A DNA stretch of 41,805 bases from Lysobacterales bacterium (GTDB lineage: Bacteria > Pseudomonadota > Gammaproteobacteria > Xanthomonadales > SZUA-36), in NCBI GenBank assembly GCA_028289465.1, contig JANQPM010000010.1, positions 1-41,805 on the forward strand. The letters are read 5' to 3'. Position numbers and translations under genes: made by a program. Under the pieces are notes generated by a model. It worked only from the letters and a program-made list of their open reading frames with translations. It was not told the DNA's origin and did not search any database. Shown here in pieces: positions 16,771-25,072 of the stretch (its first letter is position 1; each line of letters begins with the position of its first letter).

Positions 16771-17546
16771 TCGGCCCGGCTTTTCCGTATTCGCCCAAAC
16801 AGGCGATCCACATCCACGCCCAGCGTCTCAAACGCACTGCCGAACGGCGCCAGCAGCGCCAGTACCTGGGTTCTGATCTGCTGCCCCATCGACCGGTAAT
16901 CGCTGCGTGCGATGCCCAGTTGCAACGCATGGCTGCGGCTGATGAACACATGCCGCGCCTCATCGCGTTTGATCTGTGCGACCAGGCTGCGGAGCTGCCG
17001 GTCCCGGGCCGCCTCGCTGGCTTCCAGCGCTCGCATAATGACCGCGACCGCGCTGTCCAGATGGGAAATCTGCGCAAAATGCTCCGCGGTCGATTCGACC
17101 CGGCCCAGACGGGCAAAAAAACGTTTTGCCCGGCGGCGGATATTCGGTAAATCCTGCGGCCGGGGAAGCTTGCGCTGCAGAGCCTGCAAGCCGAGATCGT
17201 GCTGAAACTCGTCTTTTTCGATGGTACTGAAGCAATGGTAGCTGGCCTGGCGCGCGGCAGCGGACAGGCGCCGCGCTTCGTGGTGAAACAACACGACCGC
17301 CGACTGCTCCCCGCACAGCAGCACCGGCAGCAGGCGGGCCAGCGCTTCTCGCTGATCGTCCGGCAGCCTCAGCGGCTGTTCGCCATAGACCAGAGTCCAA
17401 CGGTTAAACCAGGGTTGCAGAAGCGGCCGGTAGGAATCCGGCAGCGCGAAGCACCGGCTGGCCGCCAGTGGCTCGGTCGGGGCCGGTCGATCGCGGCCGA
17501 ATATCGCGAGATCAGTATTCTCCATTCGCTCGCCCCATTGATTCAC
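16767..17546 (-). CDS. Ferritin-like diiron protein of unknown substrate
   Basis: The 259-residue protein shows the four-helix diiron pattern: Glu80 in LLCGEQSA, Glu113 and His116 in KDEFQHD, Glu175 or Glu178 in MRALEASE, and Glu196 and His199 in RDEARHV. Such E/ExxH/E/ExxH sets bind two irons in oxygenases and oxidases such as the AurF class. No ferritin iron-storage or rubrerythrin rubredoxin domain is present. Translation likely starts at GTG 17546, overlapping the MMPL stop (GTGA) with AAGGA upstream; ATG 17525 is an alternative. Placed between an MMPL exporter and a KAS III gene, it probably oxidises an acyl-chain product. I do not recognise a named orthologue. Confidence 0.75.
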   Translation of the reverse strand: MNQWGERMENTDLAIFGRDRPAPTEPLAASRCFALPDSYRPLLQPWFNRWTLVYGEQPLRLPDDQREALARLLPVLLCGEQSAVVLFHHEARRLSAAARQASYHCFSTIEKDEFQHDLGLQALQRKLPRPQDLPNIRRRAKRFFARLGRVESTAEHFAQISHLDSAVAVIMRALEASEAARDRQLRSLVAQIKRDEARHVFISRSHALQLGIARSDYRSMGQQIRTQVLALLAPFGSAFETLGVDVDRLFGRIRKSRAE

Positions 17547-19774
17547 TCCATTCCTTCACTATGACTTGCAGCTTCGCGGCGTCGATGCAGCAGGATCGGC
17601 AACAACAATATGTCCGCAATCAATGCGATTGCAATCACCGCAACAGACAGCCCGCTCATGGTCGCGATCGGCTGGAAATTCGACAACAGCCCGACGCTTA
17701 GGCCGACGCACAGCGTAATACTGGTAATGACCAGGGCCGGCCCGACCGTGGTAACAGCACCGCCGGCCGGGTTTGCCGTTCCGGCATCCCGGCCGCGGGC
17801 ATACTGGCAAAGCAGATAAATGCTGTCGTCGACCAAAATACCCATAATCATACCGATCACCACCGCGCTGCCCAGGCTGATGGTTCCGTTGGTCACCGCC
17901 CAAACCGCATAGACCAGCAAAATCGGTATTAAATTGCAGATCAGCGCGACGCCGGCAACCCTCAACGAGCGCAGCAAAAGTCCGGTCAGCAGCGCAATGG
18001 CAATCAATGCAACGGACAGCGAAATCAGCATGCCGCGCGCATTGCGTAAACCCAGATGCGCAAAGCTCAGACTGGGCCCGGCGCCGCCGAGCAGCGACAG
18101 GCCGCCGCCGTTGGCCTTAAACCAGGCTTTAAATTCACGGTCGAATTCGATCAGCTCGCGGGCCGATTCCTGCGGTAAATAAACCAGAATGCGGCTGGCC
18201 GAGAACTGCGCATCGACTTCGCGCCGAAACTGCTCATCCGCCGACCCGGCCTGACGGGCCAGCCGGGCGGAACCGGCCAGGAGTTCGTCCAGCGAGCGGC
18301 CCTCGCGCTGCATACGCCAGGCCAGCCAGTCGTTAACCGTGGCGAACTGCTTGACGCTGGCGTGTGATTCAAGCCAGGACTGCACGCGGCCCAGCGTATC
18401 GACATAGGGCCGCTCGAATATGCCATAGGCCTCGCCGCTGCCAAGCTGGTATTGCAACTGGTTGATCCCGCCCAACTGTTCGTCGATCTGCCGGGTGTCG
18501 GCCCGAAACGCATGGCCGGCCGGGAAATAGCGAAACACGTTGTCATTGATTTCGTTGCGCGGAATCAGCAGCACGCTGACGCCGGCGATCAGTATCGTCG
18601 CGGTCAAAATCCGCCAGCGGTTGGCTTGCGACCAGCGTACCAGCCTCGGCAACGGAAGTCGCCGGTGAAAATCGGCCGCGCCGATAGCGGACGAACGGCG
18701 CAGCAGCCAGGGAAGCAGTATGCGAATCAATAGATAACTGATCAACACGCCTGCGGCGACGATGTAGCCGACCACGCGGATCGGCGGCGACGGACTGAAG
18801 GACAGGCCCAGAAAGCCCAGCGCCGTGGTGACACAGGTCAGCGTCAACGGCAGCCGGTTGACACTCAGGCTGTGGACTATTGCACTTTTCGAATCCAGGC
18901 CCTGCTGCAATGCTGCGGCGTAGTGCATCGCGATATGCACGCCGCCGGCAATGGATATGGTCCAGATGATGATCGGCGCAAACGCGTTGATCGCCGCCAG
19001 CGGCAAACCCAGCCAGCCGGCCAGACCGAACGCACCGAGCACCGACAGCAGGCCGATCAACATCAGCGAACCGACCGCGGCCACGCTTTTGAAGAAAAAC
19101 CAGAGCAGCACGCAGAACGCGAGCAGCATGATCGGCACAAAGTGGGTCAGGTCTTTTCGTACCGTCGCGATATAGGCTTCGTTCAGCGCCAGGGTGCCGC
19201 TGAGCAGCAATTCAATCGGCCAGGCTTCAGCCTGGATTTCCGCATCGACGGCCGCACGCACCGCCCCGACCGCGTCCAGTACCGCATTGGCTTCGTTCTT
19301 GTCGGCCAGCGCCAGGGTCAACTCCATCGCTACCAGCGTACCGTCGGCAGACAGCAGCAGCCGGCCGCGCGGATGGCCCAGGTAGTCTGCCCGCGTCAAT
19401 ACCGGTGTGTCCTGACGGTTTTCGACCTCGGCGATGGCCTGGCGCAGCGCCTCGTCCCCGCCGGGCCAGGGCAGCCGGTCCAGCGAGCGTACGTCGGCAA
19501 CCGCAGGCAGCGATGCGAGTTTATCGGATATCGTATCGGCAGCCCGTAGAAAATCGCGCTCGTTCCAGTCGTTACCGCGCCTCAGCGCGACCACCAGGCT
19601 GTCCAAACTGGTGAACGTTTGATCCAGCCGCGTTTGCAACAGCGTCAGCGGGTCGGATTCATCGAAGTAAGCGTGATAGTGGGCATTCAGGCTCAGGCGA
19701 GGCAAACCGCCGATGGATGCGATCAAGCCCAGCGCAAGGACCAAATACCAGAAATTCGTGCTTGCCCGCGTCAT
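17543..19774 (-). CDS. MMPL/RND-superfamily (HAE3-like) lipid or hydrophobe transporter
   Basis: This 743-residue inner-membrane protein has two RND halves, each with one membrane segment, a large extracytoplasmic domain and a bundle of five more segments. The second bundle carries MGILVDDSIYLLCQY, the proton-relay region of MMPL transporters. I start it at ATG 19774 (MTRASTNFWYLV, leading straight into the first membrane segment). The open frame runs to 19915, but that extension is translated dispersed repeat. Family members export hopanoids, mycolate precursors and other hydrophobic molecules. As first gene of a GTGA-coupled operon with a diiron protein and a KAS III, it is the likely exporter of their product. 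Confidence 0.88.
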   Translation of the reverse strand: MTRASTNFWYLVLALGLIASIGGLPRLSLNAHYHAYFDESDPLTLLQTRLDQTFTSLDSLVVALRRGNDWNERDFLRAADTISDKLASLPAVADVRSLDRLPWPGGDEALRQAIAEVENRQDTPVLTRADYLGHPRGRLLLSADGTLVAMELTLALADKNEANAVLDAVGAVRAAVDAEIQAEAWPIELLLSGTLALNEAYIATVRKDLTHFVPIMLLAFCVLLWFFFKSVAAVGSLMLIGLLSVLGAFGLAGWLGLPLAAINAFAPIIIWTISIAGGVHIAMHYAAALQQGLDSKSAIVHSLSVNRLPLTLTCVTTALGFLGLSFSPSPPIRVVGYIVAAGVLISYLLIRILLPWLLRRSSAIGAADFHRRLPLPRLVRWSQANRWRILTATILIAGVSVLLIPRNEINDNVFRYFPAGHAFRADTRQIDEQLGGINQLQYQLGSGEAYGIFERPYVDTLGRVQSWLESHASVKQFATVNDWLAWRMQREGRSLDELLAGSARLARQAGSADEQFRREVDAQFSASRILVYLPQESARELIEFDREFKAWFKANGGGLSLLGGAGPSLSFAHLGLRNARGMLISLSVALIAIALLTGLLLRSLRVAGVALICNLIPILLVYAVWAVTNGTISLGSAVVIGMIMGILVDDSIYLLCQYARGRDAGTANPAGGAVTTVGPALVITSITLCVGLSVGLLSNFQPIATMSGLSVAVIAIALIADILLLPILLHRRREAASHSEGME

Positions 19775-19802
19775 ATAGCGAAAATCCAGATCTCCATGCC
19801 GG

Positions 19803-19997
19803 GGAGCCGCAGGCGACCCGCCGGAGCGGGCGCCGTGAAGCATGGCTTCTTGCGCGTTGCGCAAACCGCCATACTTCCCCTGGCTTGCTCTCCCGGTTGG
19901 GTGAGCGAGCGGCACCAGAGGGGTCGCGCCTTCGTTCTACGCCGTCTTGCGGTTGCGGTTTTCGTCCGTAGGACGAAAGAAGCGGGCGCAAGACTCC
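19803..19997 (-). repeat. Dispersed repeat copy A (inverted relative to copy B near 29.9 kb)
   Basis: Read on the minus strand this 195-base element shares successive blocks with 29896-30002: CTTGCGCCCGCTTCTTTCG, TACGGACGAAAACCGCAA, GAAGGCGCGACCCCTCTGG and GGCGGGTCGCCTGCGGCT. Copy A holds about 84 extra bases, including a 41-base hairpin, that copy B lacks. It sits between the MMPL gene and yhbY, just upstream of both starts. It encodes no transposase. Likely a non-autonomous or REP/MITE-like element. Confidence 0.8.
19837..19877. repeat. Long imperfect hairpin inside repeat copy A
   Basis: GAAGCATGGCTTCTTGCGC (19837-19855) and GCGCAAACCGCCATACTTC (19859-19877) form 19-base arms matching at 15 positions, with a GTT loop. 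Transcribed from either strand it would fold strongly. It is absent from the otherwise similar copy B. Confidence 0.75.
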
Positions 19998-20057
19998 TTC
20001 ATGATAAAATATCAGCTTCCGTTATACGCCGAAAATACCGCAGCGCCAATATTCCAT

Positions 20058-20351
20058 ATGTCACTGTCCAATTCACAGAAGCGCTATCTGCGCGGTTTGG
20101 GCCATCGCCTGAAACCCGTGGTGACCGTTGCCGACAAAGGCCTGACCGAAACGGTCGCCGCGGAAATCGAAACCGCGCTTGACCGGCACGAACTGATCAA
20201 AATCAAGCTGCGTCAGCCGCGCGAACGGCGGACCGATGCGATGCGGCGTATCGTTGAGTTGACCGGCGCCGAGTTGGTCCATTCGATCGGCCAGGTGGCA
20301 TGCTATTATCGGCCGAATCCGAAACAGCCGAAAATCGCGCTGCCCCGCTAG
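20058..20351 (+). CDS. yhbY: YhbY-family CRM-domain RNA-binding protein
   Basis: This 97-residue protein is a single CRS1/YhbY (CRM) domain: SNSQKRYLRGLGHRLKPVV at the N-terminus, the GxxG-like ADKGLTETV turn, and CYYRPNPKQPKIALP at the end. E. coli YhbY associates with pre-50S ribosomal particles, so a role in ribosome assembly is expected. The start ATG 20058 is chosen because the family begins there; the longer frame back to 19947 is translated repeat sequence. It is probably transcribed with the Mth938-domain gene 20 bases downstream. The ribosome binding site is weak. Confidence 0.93.
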   Translation: MSLSNSQKRYLRGLGHRLKPVVTVADKGLTETVAAEIETALDRHELIKIKLRQPRERRTDAMRRIVELTGAELVHSIGQVACYYRPNPKQPKIALPR

Positions 20352-20371
20352 TACACGGAGAGCCATCGGCG

Positions 20372-20749
20372 ATGGACCTGACTCTACACCCTCCCGATCA
20401 ACGTTACTATATCCACTCTGTATCGCAGCAGGGCATCGTGGTGAACGATCAGCGGCACCAGACCGGCCTGATCATCGGGCCGGAGCATCTGACCGTCTGG
20501 CCAGCCGAGGACATTGACCATCTGACCGAAGAGACAGTCGAAGCCTGGCTCGAGCTGAATCCGGAGTTGCTGCTGCTCGGTACCGGCGCCACACACCGGT
20601 TTCCGGAACCGGCACGCCTGATGCCGCTGATGCAGACCGGTATCGGCGTGGAAATCATGACCACCGACGCCGCCTGCCGGACATTTAACCTGCTGCTGGG
20701 CGAAGGCCGCCGCGTCGTGGCTGCATTACTGCCTATCCGGGGCGATTGA
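20372..20749 (+). CDS. Mth938-like / DUF498 domain protein
   Basis: This 125-residue cytoplasmic protein belongs to the Mth938-like (DUF498, NDUFAF3-related) family, with the core YIHSVSQQGIVVNDQ, the LLLGTGATHRFP segment and the C-terminal AACRTFNLLLGEGRRVVAALLP region (given in part: TFNLLLGEGRRVVA). Family length is normal. The function is not established in bacteria; the eukaryotic relative is a complex I assembly factor. The ATG at 20372 is preceded by GGAGAG about a dozen bases upstream. It lies 20 bases after yhbY in the same direction. No catalytic residues are recognised. Confidence 0.85.
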   Translation: MDLTLHPPDQRYYIHSVSQQGIVVNDQRHQTGLIIGPEHLTVWPAEDIDHLTEETVEAWLELNPELLLLGTGATHRFPEPARLMPLMQTGIGVEIMTTDAACRTFNLLLGEGRRVVAALLPIRGD

Positions 20750-20887
20750 GCAGCGGTACGCGTGGCAGTAAGGCGGGCCTTCCCGCAGGAGCGACTGTTG
20801 GGCGCGAAGATTTAAGCGCCTAGGTGGGTTGGAAGGTCTAAGAGCGACTGCGGTAGCCCCGGCTGCCTGACCAGACTGGCCGGTTAA

Positions 20888-20919
20888 CCTAATCGATTAA
20901 CGGCCTAATCGATTAACGG
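20888..20919. repeat. Perfect 16-bp tandem duplication spanning the rpoS stop codon
   Basis: CCTAATCGATTAACGG occurs twice without a gap (20888-20903 and 20904-20919). The second copy contains the last codons and TAG stop of rpoS; the first lies just after the stop. Each unit centres on AATCGATT. Confidence 0.9.
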
Positions 20920-21840
20920 CGCTTCTCTGACCCCTTCGCGAATACAGATTTCCCGCAGCCGGGCGATCGCGGCCAATTGCACCTGCCGGACCCGTTCGCG
21001 GGTAACGCCCAGAATCGCGCCGACTTCTTCCAAGGTACGCCGCGATGTGCCGTGCAGGCCGAAGCGGTGCTCAACCACAGCGCGTTGCTGATCGGTGAGT
21101 TGCTCGAGCCACTGATCCAGCATTCTCGACGCGCTGGTATCGGCGTAGATGGACTCCGGCGTGCTCATATGTTCGTCAGGTATGGAATCCAGCAATACGC
21201 GGTTGGCATTGCCCATCATCGGCTCGTCCGCCGACGGCGTCGGCTCTTTCAGCGCAAACAGAGTAAACACCTGCTGTACGTCGACCTGCAGCTCCCGGGC
21301 CACTTCCTCGGCGGTCGGGTGACGGCCGAAGCGCTGTTCTAAAGCGCGGACGGTTTTCAAGTACCCGGTCAGCTCCCGGACAATATGGATCGGCAGCCTG
21401 ACCGTCCGGCACTGGTTCATCAGTGCCCGCTCGACGGCCTGGCGAATCCACCAGGTGGCATAGGTCGAAAAACGACATCCCTTGTCCGGATCGAATTTCT
21501 CGACGGCACGAATCAAACCCAGATTGCCTTCTTCAATCAAATCCAGCAGCGGCAGGCCACGGTTTACATAGGGCCGCGCGACTTTTACCACCAGGCGTAA
21601 ATTGGATTCAATCATGCGACGGCGGGCGACTTCGGAGCCGGCCTGAATCTCGCGCGCCAGCGATTTTTCCTGATCCGCGGTCAGCAGTTTGGCTTTGCCG
21701 ATTTCCGACAAGTAGATGCGGGTGACGTCACCGGTTCGAACGGCCGATGACCGTGCTCGGGAGCGGTTGTTGCAGCTCACCGCTCCTGGTGTGCCTGTAT
21801 TAGCTTTGGGTGTATCAGTCATTACCCCGTCCACAGACAT
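20905..21840 (-). CDS. rpoS: RNA polymerase sigma factor RpoS (sigma-38)
   Basis: The 311-residue protein is the stationary-phase and general-stress sigma factor. Region 1.2-2 reads DVTRIYLSEIGKAKLLTADQE and NLRLVVKVARPYVNRGLPLLDLIEEGN (shortened here to LLDLIEEGNLGLIRAVEKFD); the -10-recognising STYATWWIRQAVERA is intact. Region 3 and the region 4.2 helix-turn-helix (LEEVGAILGVTRERVRQVQ) are complete. The N-terminus (about 1-37) is divergent and Ser/Thr-rich. The gene lies 145 bases after nlpD, in the order surE-pcm-yqaA-nlpD-rpoS, where a promoter inside nlpD usually drives rpoS. ATG 21840 is used; ATG 21822 is possible. The stop codon lies in a 16-bp tandem duplication. Confidence 0.96.
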   Translation of the reverse strand: MSVDGVMTDTPKANTGTPGAVSCNNRSRARSSAVRTGDVTRIYLSEIGKAKLLTADQEKSLAREIQAGSEVARRRMIESNLRLVVKVARPYVNRGLPLLDLIEEGNLGLIRAVEKFDPDKGCRFSTYATWWIRQAVERALMNQCRTVRLPIHIVRELTGYLKTVRALEQRFGRHPTAEEVARELQVDVQQVFTLFALKEPTPSADEPMMGNANRVLLDSIPDEHMSTPESIYADTSASRMLDQWLEQLTDQQRAVVEHRFGLHGTSRRTLEEVGAILGVTRERVRQVQLAAIARLREICIREGVREAPLID

Positions 21841-21985
21841 TGCCGTGGAATCCCCGCTGGTTGCTTACCCCTATCTCTGACGCGTCAGGTCAGATTCTCT
21901 CAGCGCGGAGTTAAATTAGCACAAGTAGGTGACAAAGTCATTGCAGCCGCAACGAACAAATCGTGCATTTTTGACGCATAAAAAC

Positions 21986-22864
21986 CTAGCGTCGGGGCAG
22001 GAACTGCTCCGGATTCACCGGCCGGCCATTCGCCCGAATTTCAAAATGCAGCATGACCTCGTTGCTGTCGTTACGACCCATTTCGGCAATCTTCTGACCG
22101 ATCGCGACCTTTTCGCCCTGGGCCACCAGGCGGCGGCGATTGTGCGCATAGGCGCTAAGCAGGCGGTCGCTGTGCTTGATGATGATCAATTCACCATAGC
22201 CGATCAGACCGCTGCCGCTATAGACCACCGAACCGCCTGCGGCCGCCCGTATCGTCTGACCTTCCCTGCCGCTGATATCCCGGCCGTTACGGCCCGGGTC
22301 ACCGGCAACATATGACGCCGACACGCGGCCATTGGTCGGCCACTGCCAGCGCTGAGGATCCCGACCGGGGGCCGTATCGCGCGATGAAGCGGGCTTTCGG
22401 CGCTCGGCGGGTGTACCGGACTGCGTAGCCGGTTTGGTATTTTCCGCGCTGGCAGCGGTCGGCGGTGCAGGCGCAGGTTTGGCGGGCGCTGTGGTTTTAC
22501 CGGACTCCCCCTTTTGCGGCGCCTGGCGTTTTTGCCGGGGCGTCGGAACCGGCTTCGGCAACGTGGTGTTATGCGTGATTTTCAGTACCGGTTCCACCAG
22601 CCGCAGACTCTGCCCGGCAACAATCAGATCCGGTGACTTGAGCCGGTTCCAACTGGCCAGATCACGATAGTCCAGGCCGTAGCGAAAAGCGATTGCATAC
22701 AGGGTATCGCCTTCCCGAACGGTGTAATACAGCGGCGTTGCAACATTCGATCTCGATGAGGGTTTCCACGATCCGGTGGTGCGCTCTTCTACCGGCGCCG
22801 GTGGCGGGCTGGCACAAGCCGCAAGGATTGTCATCATCACAACGAACTGGAGCAGGTTTTTCAT
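21986..22864 (-). CDS. nlpD: NlpD-like lipoprotein, LysM plus degenerate LytM domain
   Basis: NlpD activates septal amidases during cell division. The 292-residue protein starts at ATG 22864 with a lipoprotein signal ending in the lipobox LAAC (Cys20). It then has a LysM domain (about 50-95, YYTVREGDTLYAIAFRYGL), an Ala/Pro-rich linker and a C-terminal M23/LytM domain (about 180-292). The metal ligands are degenerate: the HxxxD site reads NGRD without the His and the HxH site reads HFE, as in non-catalytic amidase activators. Its ATG shares one base with the yqaA stop (TGATG). The open frame extends upstream to 23050, but that part overlaps yqaA and lacks a signal sequence. Confidence 0.93.
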   Translation of the reverse strand: MKNLLQFVVMMTILAACASPPPAPVEERTTGSWKPSSRSNVATPLYYTVREGDTLYAIAFRYGLDYRDLASWNRLKSPDLIVAGQSLRLVEPVLKITHNTTLPKPVPTPRQKRQAPQKGESGKTTAPAKPAPAPPTAASAENTKPATQSGTPAERRKPASSRDTAPGRDPQRWQWPTNGRVSASYVAGDPGRNGRDISGREGQTIRAAAGGSVVYSGSGLIGYGELIIIKHSDRLLSAYAHNRRRLVAQGEKVAIGQKIAEMGRNDSNEVMLHFEIRANGRPVNPEQFLPRR

Positions 22865-23451
22865 CAGGCCGGTTTCAGTTTCACGTACGCAATCACCGCC
22901 AAAATGATTATGACCAGCATCCAGCCCAGAATATCCACCCATTGTCTCAGGCGCTCCGCCGCCCGCTCTCCACCGATGCGGATGACCGCGGCTTCCAGAA
23001 AAAAGCGGCCACCGCGGCCGATCAGCGAACCGGTCAGAAACGGAATCCACGGCATGCCTGCAACGCCAGCACTGATGGTAAAGACCTTATACGGAATGGG
23101 CGAAAATCCGGCCACCAGAATAAACCAGAACCCCCAGCGCTCGAAGGAATTCATGGCCTGCTGAAAGGCAGCCTGATAGCTGGACTGGGTCAACCACGGC
23201 TCGATCCACTGGAAAGCCCATTTGCCGATCATCCAGCCGACCAGGCCACCGACGACCGAGGCTATCGTGCACAGCGCTGCGAGCTGCCAGACACGCTTCG
23301 GACGCGCCAGCATCATCGGCAGCAGCATCACATCCGGCGGTATCGGAAAGAAAGTGGATTCAGCAAAACTCAATCCACCCAAAAACCAGGGCGCCCGGCG
23401 GTGCCTGGACCAGATCAGAGCACGGTCGTAGAGCTTTTGAAATAGCGCCAC
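22864..23451 (-). CDS. yqaA: YqaA-family (DedA/SNARE-associated) inner-membrane protein
   Basis: This 195-residue membrane protein is of the VTT/DedA superfamily, YqaA subgroup. It shows the FAESTFFPIPPDVMLLPM re-entrant motif (about 29-46), the FILVAGFSPIPYKVFTISAG motif (about 109-128) and several hydrophobic helices including one at the C-terminus. DedA-type proteins are linked to polyprenyl-phosphate and phospholipid translocation; YqaA itself is uncharacterised. A GTG start at 23451 overlaps the pcm stop by one base (TAGTG) and its own stop overlaps nlpD, so it is embedded in a coupled operon. Its presence between pcm and nlpD is common in non-enteric gammaproteobacteria. Confidence 0.9.
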   Translation of the reverse strand: MALFQKLYDRALIWSRHRRAPWFLGGLSFAESTFFPIPPDVMLLPMMLARPKRVWQLAALCTIASVVGGLVGWMIGKWAFQWIEPWLTQSSYQAAFQQAMNSFERWGFWFILVAGFSPIPYKVFTISAGVAGMPWIPFLTGSLIGRGGRFFLEAAVIRIGGERAAERLRQWVDILGWMLVIIILAVIAYVKLKPA

Positions 23452-24131
23452 TAAATCAGCCCGCCCAGCATCGGGACAAAGACTACCGCGCCGAGATCCT
23501 GTTCATCGAAATCCTCTTCGGTCCGGGTAAATTTCTTCAAACGCTGCTGGCCACCGGACTGTTCTATCGGCGCGACCAGCGCGGCACCTTCATCAAGCTG
23601 GTCCAATAATGCCTGCGGCACCTGTTTGGCCGCCGCAGTCACGATAATGCCGTCGAACGGCGCCTGCGTGGGCCAGCCCAGGTGACCATCGGCGTAGCGG
23701 GTAAAGATATTGTGCAGACCCACGGCGTGAAATCGCCTTCGGGCGGTGCGTAGCAATTCGTCGATACGCTCGACGGTAAAGACCTTCGGTACCAACTGCG
23801 CCAGCACCGCGGCCTGGTAGCCGGAACCGGTACCGATTTCCAGAATCTTCTGCGGCTGTCCGCCGTCCAGCAGGGCCTGCGTCATCAGCGCGACAATATA
23901 AGGCTGCGAGATGGTCTGGCTCTGGCCGATCGGCAAAGCCGTGTCTTCATAGGCCCGGCTGGACAGCGCTTCGTCGACAAACTGGTGGCGCGGCGTCGCA
24001 GCCAGCGCCTGCAACACGCGCTCGTCCTCGATGCCCTTGTCGCGCAGGCGCTGCACGAGGCGGTCGCGGGTTCCCTGCGAGGTCATTCCGATGCCCCTTG
24101 CCTCGGGCCGAATGCGGCGCTGATGGATCAT
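23451..24131 (-). CDS. pcm: Protein-L-isoaspartate O-methyltransferase
   Basis: Pcm methylates isoaspartyl residues in aged proteins using S-adenosylmethionine, starting their repair. The 226-residue enzyme has the conserved [27 protein letters not shown] substrate region (in part: [16 protein letters not shown]), SAM-binding motif [15 protein letters not shown] and the VERI acidic loop. ATG 24131 overlaps the surE stop by four bases (ATGA) and is preferred; the frame runs on to 24419, but that part overlaps surE. A second ATG 15 codons later is possible. It is the second gene of surE-pcm-yqaA-nlpD-rpoS. Confidence 0.95.
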   Translation of the reverse strand: MIHQRRIRPEARGIGMTSQGTRDRLVQRLRDKGIEDERVLQALAATPRHQFVDEALSSRAYEDTALPIGQSQTISQPYIVALMTQALLDGGQPQKILEIGTGSGYQAAVLAQLVPKVFTVERIDELLRTARRRFHAVGLHNIFTRYADGHLGWPTQAPFDGIIVTAAAKQVPQALLDQLDEGAALVAPIEQSGGQQRLKKFTRTEEDFDEQDLGAVVFVPMLGGLI

Positions 24132-24916
24132 GCGCGCTGCTCCACCGAAACCTCGCTTTCCGGCCGGTCCAGCTTGGCGATCCAGCGCGCCACCTGGTCC
24201 AGCGCCTGATAGCGCGTCAGGTCCACGTGAATCGGCGTGACGGAAACATAACCGCGCCGTATTGCATCGAAATCGGTGCCGGGTCCGGCGTCCTGTTCGG
24301 AACCCGCCGGACCGATCCAGTACAGCGTACCGCCGCGCGGATCGGTCATCGGAATCGCCGGTTCCGCGCGATGCCGGTGTCCGAGGCGGGTTACCTCGAA
24401 GCCCTGAATCCGTTCCCACGGCAGGTCGGGCACGTTGACGTTCAGTATGGTATCGGCCGGTAATGGATCCCGGGACAGTTTTTGAACGATTCGCGATGCC
24501 GCTTCGGCAGCCGCATCGAAGTGCTCGGGTGCGTCCTGGTAAACCAGGGACACCGCGACCGCAGGCAGGCCCAGGAAGCGCCCTTCCATCGCGGCCGCCA
24601 CCGTGCCGGAGTAAATCACGTCGTCACCGAGATTGGCTCCGGCGTTGATGCCGGAAACCACCATATCCGGATCATCGTCCAGCAGACCGGTCAGCGCGAT
24701 ATGAACGCAGTCGGACGGCGTGCCGAACACCTTGTATGCCGCCTTCTTGGTCTGATGAACGCGGATCGGTCCGTCCAGCGTCAGGGAATTACTGGCGCCG
24801 CTGCGATTCTTGTCCGGGGCCACCATCGTGACCCGGGCCTGACGTCTCAACTTATCCGCCAGCACGGAAATACCGCGGGCGTGAAACCCATCGTCATTGG
24901 ATACTAGTAGGTGCAT
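24128..24916 (-). CDS. surE: 5'/3'-nucleotidase SurE
   Basis: SurE is a metal-dependent survival-protein phosphatase acting on nucleoside monophosphates and short polyphosphate. The 262-residue protein begins [10 protein letters not shown] with the metal-binding Asp8-Asp9 pair and has [10 protein letters not shown] (phosphate-binding loop) and [19 protein letters not shown], the family signature. Length is typical. It is first in the minus-strand stationary-phase operon, with its stop overlapping pcm, and diverges from an Smr gene across 156 bases. Confidence 0.96.
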   Translation of the reverse strand: MHLLVSNDDGFHARGISVLADKLRRQARVTMVAPDKNRSGASNSLTLDGPIRVHQTKKAAYKVFGTPSDCVHIALTGLLDDDPDMVVSGINAGANLGDDVIYSGTVAAAMEGRFLGLPAVAVSLVYQDAPEHFDAAAEAASRIVQKLSRDPLPADTILNVNVPDLPWERIQGFEVTRLGHRHRAEPAIPMTDPRGGTLYWIGPAGSEQDAGPGTDFDAIRRGYVSVTPIHVDLTRYQALDQVARWIAKLDRPESEVSVEQRA

Positions 24917-25045
24917 ATTTCAATGGTCCGGAAATGCTGGCTAACTATACTGGAATTCGCCCTGTCGATCAGCCCGTTCGGCGGCTCTGTCCCGTGATTA
25001 CCGGCGTTTTCCGGCCTCAATTGTTTTCCGTTGCCGCCGGTCACA

Positions 25046-25051
25046 TATAAT
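25046..25051 (+). promoter_or_regulatory. Perfect -10 hexamer for the Smr gene
   Basis: TATAAT at 25046-25051 lies 21 bases before the ATG at 25073, with CGGAG as ribosome site between them. The -35 is poor (TTTTCC at 17-base spacing), so promoter strength is uncertain. Confidence 0.5.
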
Positions 25052-25072
25052 CAAGCTTAAGCCGGAGTCCGT

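Noticed and set aside
19775..19915. N-terminal extension of the MMPL gene
   Set aside because: The extra 47 codons lie in the dispersed repeat; the first membrane segment and family start fit ATG 19774.
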